Assembly (NCBI GenBank): GCA_029864165.1
Contig: JAOTTZ010000021.1
Location: 1-12,366, forward strand
Source: Burkholderiaceae bacterium
Lineage (GTDB): Bacteria > Pseudomonadota > Gammaproteobacteria > Burkholderiales > Burkholderiaceae_C
Direction of reading: 5' to 3'
Length of the DNA stretch: 12,366 bases
How positions within the stretch are numbered: position 1 is the stretch's first letter; each line of letters starts with the position of its first letter. The notes below the pieces were generated by a model. It had not been told where the DNA came from. It did not search any database and was given only the letters and a program-made list of their open reading frames with translations. A program made the position numbers and the translations under genes. Below are positions 6,874-12,366 of the stretch, piece after piece.

Positions 6874-8010
6874 CTACGCTGCACTTGCCAGAACAGACTT
6901 GATTTTCTCGCTTGTCACGAAGGCACCATTGACAGCAATGTCGCGCGTTGGGTAGGGTGCGTTCAGTGCTTGCTCGATTTTTCCGACGAGGCGTTCGGCG
7001 ACCAGATCCGCAGCCTCCAGCGCGAACAGCAATCCCTGCTCTGCAAACTTTTTGATGCGAAACCCCTGCTCGCTATTTCCCTGGTAGGGATATGCAAGTG
7101 CTGGAGTACGGGTGGTGACGACGTCGAGCAGCGTGTTGTCGCCCCCCATGCTGATCGACACCGCAGACTCCATCAAACGCTGCTGAAAGTCAGGCAAGAA
7201 TAGCGTGATCTCCACATTGCCACTGCGCACCGTTTGCCGTAGTTCATCGAGCTCGGCCTGCGTGGTTCGGGACCCCGTGGCGAGCAAGAACAAATAGTCC
7301 GGCATCAACGCAGCCGCGCCGATGGCCCCTTCCAGCAGTTCCCGACCTACGTTGCCACCGCCTTGGCTGACCAGAATTTGTTTTTTCCGCGTCGGGCGAC
7401 ATTGCGGAGGCGCCGAACTGACGTAGCCGGTATAGCAGAGCCGATCCTCAATCTCATGCGCCAGAGAGAAGGTTTCGTCAAAGCGCACGATCGCCGGGTC
7501 GCCGCGTACGAACACCGTGTGTATATGTTTGCGCACCGACGCTACCATGCGGCGCTCTGTCTCAAGTGCGCGCGGCACCAACACTTCGCGCACCGAGGTG
7601 AAGATCGGAACCGGGCCACAGTGTTCCCGAACGGTACGAAACAAATCTTGTACCTCGCGCTTGAAGCGCCGGCGGCCAAAGGGATAGAACTCGACGACGA
7701 CGGCATGGTAGGGCCAGCGCAGAAAGCGAGTCATCGCGTCAGTGCGCGATTTCCATATTTCCTTGACGTCGCCGTTTTCCTCTGGGTCGATCAATCCACC
7801 GGTCTCATGATCATGCAACAGCGTAGGCAGACGCAGATTACGATATCTTGGGAGTTCCAAAGCGGTGCCGGTGTCTAGTCCACCCTGAATTAAATCGACC
7901 TCAGCGTGTGACAACAACTCACGAATGATTCGCAAACTACAAGCAAGGTGCCCTACCCCCACCAGACTTTGGCAGTAGTACAGGATCCGCTTCGCATTCA
8001 ACTCCTGCAT
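6874..8010 (-). CDS. MurG-like glycosyltransferase (GT28-type, GT-B fold)
   Basis: The 378-residue protein begins with RILYYCQSLVGVGHLACSL, whose GVGH (H21) is the GT28/MurG-type N-terminal glycine-rich loop. The C-terminal domain has ILVSQGGGNVG and a donor-site block GGDNTLLDVVTTRTPALAY followed by P-Y-Q-G-N-S-E-Q, analogous to the UDP-sugar pocket of MurG and related predicted glycosyltransferases. It is not MurG itself: the division and cell-wall neighbours and the canonical GTGGH-x-x-P loop are missing. The start at 8010 is chosen because GGAGG lies five bases upstream and the first beta strand follows directly; a GTG at 8088 would add 26 low-complexity residues. It lies 77 nt after phoR on the same strand and three bases before the DMFase-like gene. 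The acceptor could be a lipid or a glycan; this cannot be decided from sequence. Confidence 0.82.
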   Translation of the reverse strand: MQELNAKRILYYCQSLVGVGHLACSLRIIRELLSHAEVDLIQGGLDTGTALELPRYRNLRLPTLLHDHETGGLIDPEENGDVKEIWKSRTDAMTRFLRWPYHAVVVEFYPFGRRRFKREVQDLFRTVREHCGPVPIFTSVREVLVPRALETERRMVASVRKHIHTVFVRGDPAIVRFDETFSLAHEIEDRLCYTGYVSSAPPQCRPTRKKQILVSQGGGNVGRELLEGAIGAAALMPDYLFLLATGSRTTQAELDELRQTVRSGNVEITLFLPDFQQRLMESAVSISMGGDNTLLDVVTTRTPALAYPYQGNSEQGFRIKKFAEQGLLFALEAADLVAERLVGKIEQALNAPYPTRDIAVNGAFVTSEKIKSVLASAA

Positions 8011-8015
8011 GTCAC

Positions 8016-8020
8016 CCTCC
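8016..8020 (-). promoter_or_regulatory. Ribosome binding site deciding the GT28 start
   Basis: On the minus strand GGAGG is followed by GTGAC and then ATG at 8010. It is the best Shine-Dalgarno in the window and argues for this start over the longer GTG frame beginning at 8088. Confidence 0.75.
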
Positions 8021-8062
8021 GTGTTGGTCGCGCGAACGCCTCCCAGAGTACCACCCTCAGCA

Positions 8063-8082
8063 GCGCCAGCGTGTGCTGACGC
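8063..8082 (-). other. Intergenic hairpin after phoR
   Basis: Read on the minus strand, GCGTCAGC-ACAC-GCTGGCGC forms an 8-bp stem (one G-U pair) with a four-base loop, starting five bases after the phoR stop. No run of U follows, so it is not a classic intrinsic terminator; it could protect the pho mRNA 3' end or partly attenuate transcription into the GT28 gene. Confidence 0.45.
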
Positions 8083-8087
8083 CACCA

Positions 8088-9395
8088 CTATGCGCGCAAC
8101 CGGGCCGCAGGCAACACCAGTTTGAAGCTCGACCCCGCACCCGGCTCGCTCTGAATCTCAAGCTCGCCACCGTGGCGTTGCACGACGTGTTTGACGATGG
8201 ACAAGCCCAGTCCGGTGCCGCCGGTGTCGCGCGAGCGGCTGCTGTCGACCCGGTAGAAGCGTTCGGTCAGTCGTGGCAGGTGTTCGCGCTCGATGCCGGG
8301 CCCGTTGTCGGTCACGGCGATTTCTCCCGTACCGTCAGGCCGCAAGCGCCAAGTCACGTCGATGGTGCCGCCCTCCGGCGTGTAGCGAACGGCGTTGTTG
8401 ACCAGGTTCCCCACCGCGCTCAGCAACTCCGTTTCGGTGCCGGCGATCTGGCCTGACAGCTCGTCGGCGAAATGCAGTTGATGCCGCCCGGACGACAGGG
8501 TCGTGGCGTCCGTCTTCACTTGAGCCAGCAGTTTGCTGACCGTTATCCATTGGTCCGGCGCCGGACGCGGGCTGCCTTCTAGCATCGCCAGCATGAGCAG
8601 GTCGCTCACCAGAGCCTGCATGCGTTGGGCCTGTTGCGACATCAGCGTCAGCACGTGGCGTTGCTCGGCCTCGGATAGCTGCAGATTGCTCATGGTCTCG
8701 ATAAACCCACACAGCACCGTCAAGGGGGTCCTGATCTCGTGCGATGCGTTTGCAACGAAGTTGCGGCGCATGCGTTCGGAGCGCTCACGCTCCGTGATGT
8801 CTTGCGACAGCACCAGCTTTTGGCCCTCGCCGTAGCGGCGAACCATCACCGAAAGCGTGCCATCGCCATGCGGTCCTGGGATGTCGACGGCCTCGTCGAA
8901 CTCACCTGCCTGCATGTAGTCGACGAACGCGGGGGCCCGCACCAAATTCGTGATCGGTTGCCGGATGTCGCGCCGCGGATCGAGCCCGAACTGGTCCGCC
9001 GCCACCGGGTTGCACCACTCGATCTGGTCTCCCGCATCGAGCATCAACACGCCGTTTGGCGATGCCTCAATCGCAGAGCGAAATTGCTTCAGGCGTATCT
9101 GCTCTTGCACAGTATCTCGTTCCCGCAGGCGGATAGCGCGCTCGACTCTGTAGCCGATCTCGCCCCAGAAGCCGGCATCGCGCGGGGCTTGGTCGTCTTG
9201 GGTGCCACGCAGCCAACTGATGAGTCGATAGCCACGCAAGCCATCGCGCAAACCGATCAGCAGCACGCCGACGCAACTGCCCACTAAAACGCCGAACAGT
9301 GGGGCCTGTACCAGGTCACCGATCACAAGGCCCGCACCACCGCCCAGCAATGTCGCCAGCAAGCGAGCGAGAATGCGCGGTAAAGACCAACTCAT
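8088..9395 (-). CDS. phoR: Phosphate regulon sensor histidine kinase PhoR
   Basis: This 435-residue kinase is close in length to E. coli PhoR (431). Two hydrophobic segments at about residues 7-27 and 30-49 anchor it in the inner membrane with almost no periplasmic loop, as in PhoR, which senses phosphate status through PstSCAB-PhoU rather than directly. A PAS domain follows (about 105-200, SAIEASPNGVLMLD). The HisKA domain carries the phospho-accepting H219 in SHEIRTPLTVL. The HATPase domain shows the N box (GNLVNNAVRYTPEGG, around 329-340), G1 (TDNGPGIE), F box (ERFYRVDSSRSRDTGG) and G2 (GTGLGLSIVKHV). All catalytic motifs look intact. It lies 53 nt downstream of phoB on the same strand. 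The start ATG at 9395 lacks a strong Shine-Dalgarno. PhoR phosphorylates PhoB when phosphate is scarce and dephosphorylates it when phosphate is plentiful. Confidence 0.95.
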   Translation of the reverse strand: MSWSLPRILARLLATLLGGGAGLVIGDLVQAPLFGVLVGSCVGVLLIGLRDGLRGYRLISWLRGTQDDQAPRDAGFWGEIGYRVERAIRLRERDTVQEQIRLKQFRSAIEASPNGVLMLDAGDQIEWCNPVAADQFGLDPRRDIRQPITNLVRAPAFVDYMQAGEFDEAVDIPGPHGDGTLSVMVRRYGEGQKLVLSQDITERERSERMRRNFVANASHEIRTPLTVLCGFIETMSNLQLSEAEQRHVLTLMSQQAQRMQALVSDLLMLAMLEGSPRPAPDQWITVSKLLAQVKTDATTLSSGRHQLHFADELSGQIAGTETELLSAVGNLVNNAVRYTPEGGTIDVTWRLRPDGTGEIAVTDNGPGIEREHLPRLTERFYRVDSSRSRDTGGTGLGLSIVKHVVQRHGGELEIQSEPGAGSSFKLVLPAARLRA

Positions 9396-9418
9396 TAACG
9401 TGTTGCAAAAGTTTATGG

Positions 9419-9444
9419 GCGAGCCTCAAGCCGTGAGGCGGCGC
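9419..9444 (-). other. Hairpin between phoB and phoR
   Basis: The phoB-phoR gap holds a perfect 6-bp inverted repeat (9423-9428 and 9434-9439, five-base loop), extendable by three more pairs across a small internal loop to 9419-9444. It starts just after the phoB stop. On the minus strand a short TTTT occurs only about 15 bases past the stem, so it is a weak terminator or attenuator at best, and may set the phoB to phoR ratio. Confidence 0.4.
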
Positions 9445-9448
9445 GACC

Positions 9449-10126
9449 CTAGATCAGGCGATATCCGACACCGCGCACAGTTTCGACCAGGCCGGCGCAG
9501 CTTACTTTCGAAAGCGCCTCACGCAACCGCTTCACGTGCACGTCGACGGTGCGCTCTTCGATGAAAACATGGTCACCCCAAACGCAATCGAGTAGCTGGG
9601 CGCGCGTATACACGCGTTCTGGGTGCACCATGAGGAAATGCAGCAAACGAAATTCGGTGGGGCTGAGTGTGACATCTTGCCCACCGTAAGTAACGCGGCG
9701 CGTTGATGGATCGATTCGCAAGCCATCGACCTCCACAGCAGCGTCGAGCGATTCCGGCCGCTTGCGGCGCAGCACAGCGCGGATTCGCGCCAGCAGCTCT
9801 TGGGTGGAAAAAGGCTTGGTGAGGTAGTCGTCAACGCCCCCGTCTAGGCCGGAGATCTTGTCGGTCTCGGCGGCGCGCGCCGTCAGCATGATGATCGGCA
9901 ACTCGCGCGTGCGCGAGTGTGCTCGCCATTGTTTTGCAAGCGACAGGCCCGACTGGCCCGGCAGCATCCAGTCGAGAATCACCAAGTCGGGCAAGATCCG
10001 ATCGACCTCGCTCTGCGCCTGTTCGGCGCTGGCGGCCAACGTGATATCGAAACCCGCGTGCCGAAGATTCATCGCTATCAACTCGGCGATTGCCGGCTCG
10101 TCTTCGACTATCAGAACCCGGCTCAT
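9449..10126 (-). CDS. phoB: Phosphate regulon response regulator PhoB
   Basis: A 225-residue OmpR/PhoB-family transcription factor. The receiver domain (1-120) has the acidic pair E8/D9, the phospho-accepting D52 in LVILDWMLPG, the conserved Thr in MLTARA and the Lys in LTKPFS. The C-terminal winged helix (about 127-225) has LSPTEFRLLHFLM, the recognition region RTVDVHVKRLREAL and the terminal VRGVGYRLI, all close to PhoB. When phosphorylated it binds Pho boxes and activates pst, pho and other starvation genes. The start at 10126 (MSRVLIVEDE) matches the family; the frame stays open to 10261, but that extension lies opposite phoU sequence and looks non-coding. It begins 22 nt after the phoU stop, so it is co-transcribed with the pst genes and probably autoregulated through the upstream pst promoter outside the window. 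Confidence 0.95.
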   Translation of the reverse strand: MSRVLIVEDEPAIAELIAMNLRHAGFDITLAASAEQAQSEVDRILPDLVILDWMLPGQSGLSLAKQWRAHSRTRELPIIMLTARAAETDKISGLDGGVDDYLTKPFSTQELLARIRAVLRRKRPESLDAAVEVDGLRIDPSTRRVTYGGQDVTLSPTEFRLLHFLMVHPERVYTRAQLLDCVWGDHVFIEERTVDVHVKRLREALSKVSCAGLVETVRGVGYRLI

Positions 10127-10148
10127 GCCCGTCTGCGCCAAGTGCTGA

Positions 10149-10856
10149 TTACTCGACCATGGACTCCACCGCCTCGACCGGGTTGTGTCGAACATCGGTG
10201 CCCTTGACGATGTAGATGATGACCTCCGCCAAGTTCTTAGCATGGTCGCCGACGCGCTCAATCGCCTTGGCCACCCAAATCATGTCTATGGCCGATGAAA
10301 TCGTGCGCGGGTCCTCCATCATGTAGGTGATGAGCTTGCGCAGCAGGCCCTCGAATTCCTTGTCGATCAGATCGTCATGCTTGAGTACCTCGATCGCCTT
10401 GCCGACGTCGAGCCGCGCAAAAGCGTCCAGCGCTTTGCGCAGTTGCGCGGTCGCCAGTTCTGACTCGAAGGCGAGGTCGCTCAACGGCAAGCGTTGGTGG
10501 TTGGAGCCGCCTGATTTGATCAACCGCTTCACGGTGCGCGCGATGCGCGCCGCCTCGTCACCGATGCGCTCGAGATTGGTAATGGTCTTCGAGATGGCGA
10601 TCAACAGGCGCAGATCTCGCGCAGTGGGTTGCCGGCGCGCGATGATGGTCGACAGATCGCGGTCGATTTCCATCTCCATCGCGTTGACGCGCTGTTCCGT
10701 CGTCAGCACTATCGCAGCGATTTCGCCATCGAAGTTCGTCAGCGATTGCACCGCTTGGGCTACCTGCGACTCGACCAGGCCGCCCATCTCCAGCACGCGC
10801 GTGGAGATGCCGCTGAGTTCAGCGTCAAACTGGGTAGAGAGGTGTTTATCTGTCAT
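10149..10856 (-). CDS. phoU: Phosphate signalling protein PhoU
   Basis: The 235-residue all-helical protein has two tandem PhoU domains (about residues 15-105 and 120-215). Each has its metal-site signature: ERIGDEAARI in the first and ERVGDHAKNLAEVIIYIVKG in the second. PhoU is a peripheral membrane protein that couples the PstSCAB importer to PhoR, keeping the kinase off when phosphate is plentiful and limiting uptake. ATG 10856 is preceded by GAGGAG six bases upstream. The gene sits between pstB (39-nt gap) and phoB (22-nt gap). Its length is typical of the family and nothing is missing. Confidence 0.96.
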   Translation of the reverse strand: MTDKHLSTQFDAELSGISTRVLEMGGLVESQVAQAVQSLTNFDGEIAAIVLTTEQRVNAMEMEIDRDLSTIIARRQPTARDLRLLIAISKTITNLERIGDEAARIARTVKRLIKSGGSNHQRLPLSDLAFESELATAQLRKALDAFARLDVGKAIEVLKHDDLIDKEFEGLLRKLITYMMEDPRTISSAIDMIWVAKAIERVGDHAKNLAEVIIYIVKGTDVRHNPVEAVESMVE

Positions 10857-10862
10857 CGTGTG

Positions 10863-10868
10863 CTCCTC
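10863..10868 (-). promoter_or_regulatory. Ribosome binding site of phoU
   Basis: GAGGAG on the minus strand, six bases before the phoU ATG; a strong site giving phoU its own initiation rather than coupling to pstB. Confidence 0.65.
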
Positions 10869-10895
10869 GGCCGATAAGACCGGTGTAGTGGGAGT

Positions 10896-11699
10896 TCAGC
10901 CAAATCTCCCGGTGATGTAGTCTTCGGTGTCCTTCTTCTTCGGTTTCATGAAAAGTTCTGACGTCGGCCCGAACTCTATCAAGTTACCAAGGTACATGTA
11001 GGCAGTGGCGTCTGAGCAACGCGCCGCCTGCTGCATGTTGTGGGTGACGATCACCACCGTGTAGTCGGTCTTGAGTTCAGTGATCAGCTCCTCGATTTTG
11101 CCGGCGGAGATCGGGTCGAGTGCCGAGCAAGGCTCGTCGAGCAACAAAACCTCCGGCTTGATCGCAATACCACGCGCTATGCATAGGCGCTGCTGCTGCC
11201 CACCAGAAAGGCTCGAACCGCTCTGGTTCAGCTTGTCTTTGACTTCACCCCACAAAGCGGCCTTTTTGAGCGCCCACTCTACGCGCTCGTCCATTTCGAC
11301 GCGCGGCAGCGTTTCGAACAAGCGGACGCCGAAGGCGATATTGTCGTAAATCGACATCGGAAACGGTGTGGGCTTCTGGAACACCATGCCGATCTTGGAT
11401 CGAATCAGCGAAACGTCTTCCCGGCTCTTCAGGATGTCGTGCCCATCGAGCAGTACCGTGCCTTCTGCGCGTTGTTCGGGGTATAGCTCGAACATGCGAT
11501 TGAAAGTGCGTAGCAAGGTCGATTTGCCGCAACCTGACGGGCCGATGAAAGCGGTGACCTTGTTCTTAGGGATATCAAGGTTAATACCCTTCAGCGCTTG
11601 AAAGGCCCCGTAGAAAAAATCGAGGTTACGCACTGAAAGCTTGGGGGCAACCGTCGCGGGCGAACCGGCTTTGGCATCCATAGTGTGTTTGCTATCCAT
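10896..11699 (-). CDS. pstB: Phosphate ABC importer ATP-binding protein PstB
   Basis: The 267-residue ATPase of the high-affinity phosphate importer, acting as a dimer on the cytoplasmic face of PstC/PstA. It has Walker [10 protein letters not shown] (G53-T61, K59), the PstB-specific Q-loop region [20 protein letters not shown], signature [14 protein letters not shown], Walker [14 protein letters not shown] and H-loop IVTHNMQQA. The C-terminus EDYITGRFG is the usual PstB ending. The ATG at 11699 overlaps the pstA stop by one base (TGATG), arguing for translational coupling; a TTG one codon upstream and an ATG at 11681 are alternatives, and none has a clear Shine-Dalgarno. The N-terminal 18 residues before the core are poorly conserved-looking, so 11681 remains possible. 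Confidence 0.97.
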   Translation of the reverse strand: MDSKHTMDAKAGSPATVAPKLSVRNLDFFYGAFQALKGINLDIPKNKVTAFIGPSGCGKSTLLRTFNRMFELYPEQRAEGTVLLDGHDILKSREDVSLIRSKIGMVFQKPTPFPMSIYDNIAFGVRLFETLPRVEMDERVEWALKKAALWGEVKDKLNQSGSSLSGGQQQRLCIARGIAIKPEVLLLDEPCSALDPISAGKIEELITELKTDYTVVIVTHNMQQAARCSDATAYMYLGNLIEFGPTSELFMKPKKKDTEDYITGRFG

Positions 11700-12366
11700 C
11701 AATGTTTGCTACGGAACAGTACACGCGCCAAAATGTTTAGTAACAGCACGCCGAGGGTGATGATGAAAACCCCCGCCCACGCGAGTTTTTGCCAATTTTC
11801 ATAGGGGCTCATTGCGAACTTGAATATGGTGACCGGCAAACTGGCCATGGGTTCGCTCAAGTTCGAAGTCCAAAACTGGTTGGAGAGCGCTGTGAACAGC
11901 AACGGCGCCGTCTCACCAGAAATGCGCGCTACTGCCAGCAAAATACCGGTCATTACACCAGCCCAAGCCGCCTTCATCGTGATCGTCATGATCACCCGCC
12001 ACTTCGGCGCGCCCAAAGCGTAGGCCGCTTCTCGCAGCGAGTTTGGAATCAGGTTCAACATGTTCTCCGTCGTGCGTATGACCACCGGAATAACGATCAG
12101 CGCTAACGCCAGCACACCCGCAAAGCCCGAGAAAGATTTGAGCTGAGCCACAACAACCGCGTAGACGAACAGGCCGATCACAATAGACGGCGCCGACAAC
12201 AAAATATCGTTGATGAACCGCGTCGCGCTGCCCAACCAAGTTTTTTGCCCGTACTCGGCCAGATAAATCCCCGCCAGTACCCCTACCGGGGTGCCCAACA
12301 CGGTGGCCAGCGAGACCATCATCAACGAACCGAAAATAGCATTCGACAAGCCGCCCGTTTCGGCCA
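11699..12366 (-). CDS. pstA: Phosphate ABC importer permease PstA, 5'-truncated by window edge
   Basis: The frame is open to the right edge, giving 221 visible residues. PstA is normally about 280-300 residues, so roughly the first 60-80 are outside; the TTG at 12349 is an internal codon. Visible membrane segments include [20 protein letters not shown] followed by AGIYLAEYG, then [32 protein letters not shown], a helix around [16 protein letters not shown], and a last one at [20 protein letters not shown]. The cytoplasmic EAA loop that docks on PstB is seen as [16 protein letters not shown]. It forms the inner-membrane phosphate channel with PstC, which is expected further right together with pstS. 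The stop overlaps the pstB start by one base. Confidence 0.95.
   Translation of the reverse strand, partial: AETGGLSNAIFGSLMMVSLATVLGTPVGVLAGIYLAEYGQKTWLGSATRFINDILLSAPSIVIGLFVYAVVVAQLKSFSGFAGVLALALIVIPVVIRTTENMLNLIPNSLREAAYALGAPKWRVIMTITMKAAWAGVMTGILLAVARISGETAPLLFTALSNQFWTSNLSEPMASLPVTIFKFAMSPYENWQKLAWAGVFIITLGVLLLNILARVLFRSKH

Noticed and set aside
8011..8087. A Pho box or promoter of its own for the GT28 gene
   Set aside because: I could not find two CTGTCAT-like direct repeats spaced as a Pho box, nor a convincing -35/-10 pair; only the hairpin stands out.
8011..8088. Extension of the GT28 gene to the GTG at 8088
   Set aside because: The extra 26 residues are Ala/Gly-rich without fold signal, and ATG 8010 has an excellent GGAGG site five bases away.
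8739..9287. 182-codon plus-strand frame opposite phoR
   Set aside because: It is a mirror of PhoR PAS and kinase coding sequence with no ribosome binding site or known domain.
10127..10261. Upstream extension of phoB by 45 codons (frame open from 10261)
   Set aside because: The added residues are Ser/Arg-rich and unlike any receiver domain, overlap phoU, and the family start MSRVLIVEDE is at 10126.
12347..12349. TTG at 12349 as the start of pstA
   Set aside because: The frame continues upstream to the window edge with PstA-like residues, and the protein would lack its N-terminal region, so the gene is simply cut by the edge.
1..12366. Mobile element, CRISPR array, tRNA or defence genes
   Set aside because: No transposase, integrase, terminal inverted repeats, spaced direct repeats, tRNA-like fold or defence domain was seen; all frames are accounted for by the listed genes.

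Overview
The window (12.4 kb, moderately GC-rich, coding almost throughout) looks like a proteobacterial chromosome, most likely a betaproteobacterium. The reason is the co-directional order pstA-pstB-phoU-phoB-phoR on the minus strand, a layout I associate with Burkholderia-like betaproteobacteria, whereas enterics keep phoBR apart from pst-phoU. I cannot name a genus from sequence alone.

Left half, plus strand (1-5382): a tightly packed operon of five genes. It contains a polysaccharide deacetylase-like protein (5' end cut by the window), a GT4-type glycosyltransferase, a divergent GT-B-like glycosyltransferase, a histidine-phosphatase (phosphoglycerate-mutase fold) and a one-chain ABC exporter with fused membrane and ATPase domains. 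Spacing runs from 1-base overlaps to 69 nt. The set reads as build, trim and export a glycoconjugate (glycolipid, lipid-linked oligosaccharide or glycosylated small molecule), but the product is unknown.

Middle, minus strand (5351-8010): a protein of the N,N-dimethylformamidase large-subunit-like family, whose 3' end overlaps that of the ABC exporter by 32 nt, and a MurG-like (GT28-type) glycosyltransferase. Functionally these resemble the glycan operon they converge on, but they lie on the same strand as, and downstream of, the phosphate genes.

Right half, minus strand (8088-12366): the phosphate uptake and sensing operon, read from right to left: pstA (5' end cut by the window edge), pstB, phoU, phoB and phoR. 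PstA/PstB form part of the high-affinity phosphate importer. PhoU links the importer to the PhoR kinase, which phosphorylates PhoB. The Pho box promoter expected upstream of pstS lies outside the window. Because no convincing terminator separates phoR from the GT28 gene, the glycosyltransferase and the DMFase-like gene could be read through from the Pho operon, which would link glycan or glycolipid synthesis to phosphate starvation.

No tRNA, rRNA, insertion sequence, CRISPR array or long repeat was seen. There is no gene-free stretch longer than about 80 nt.
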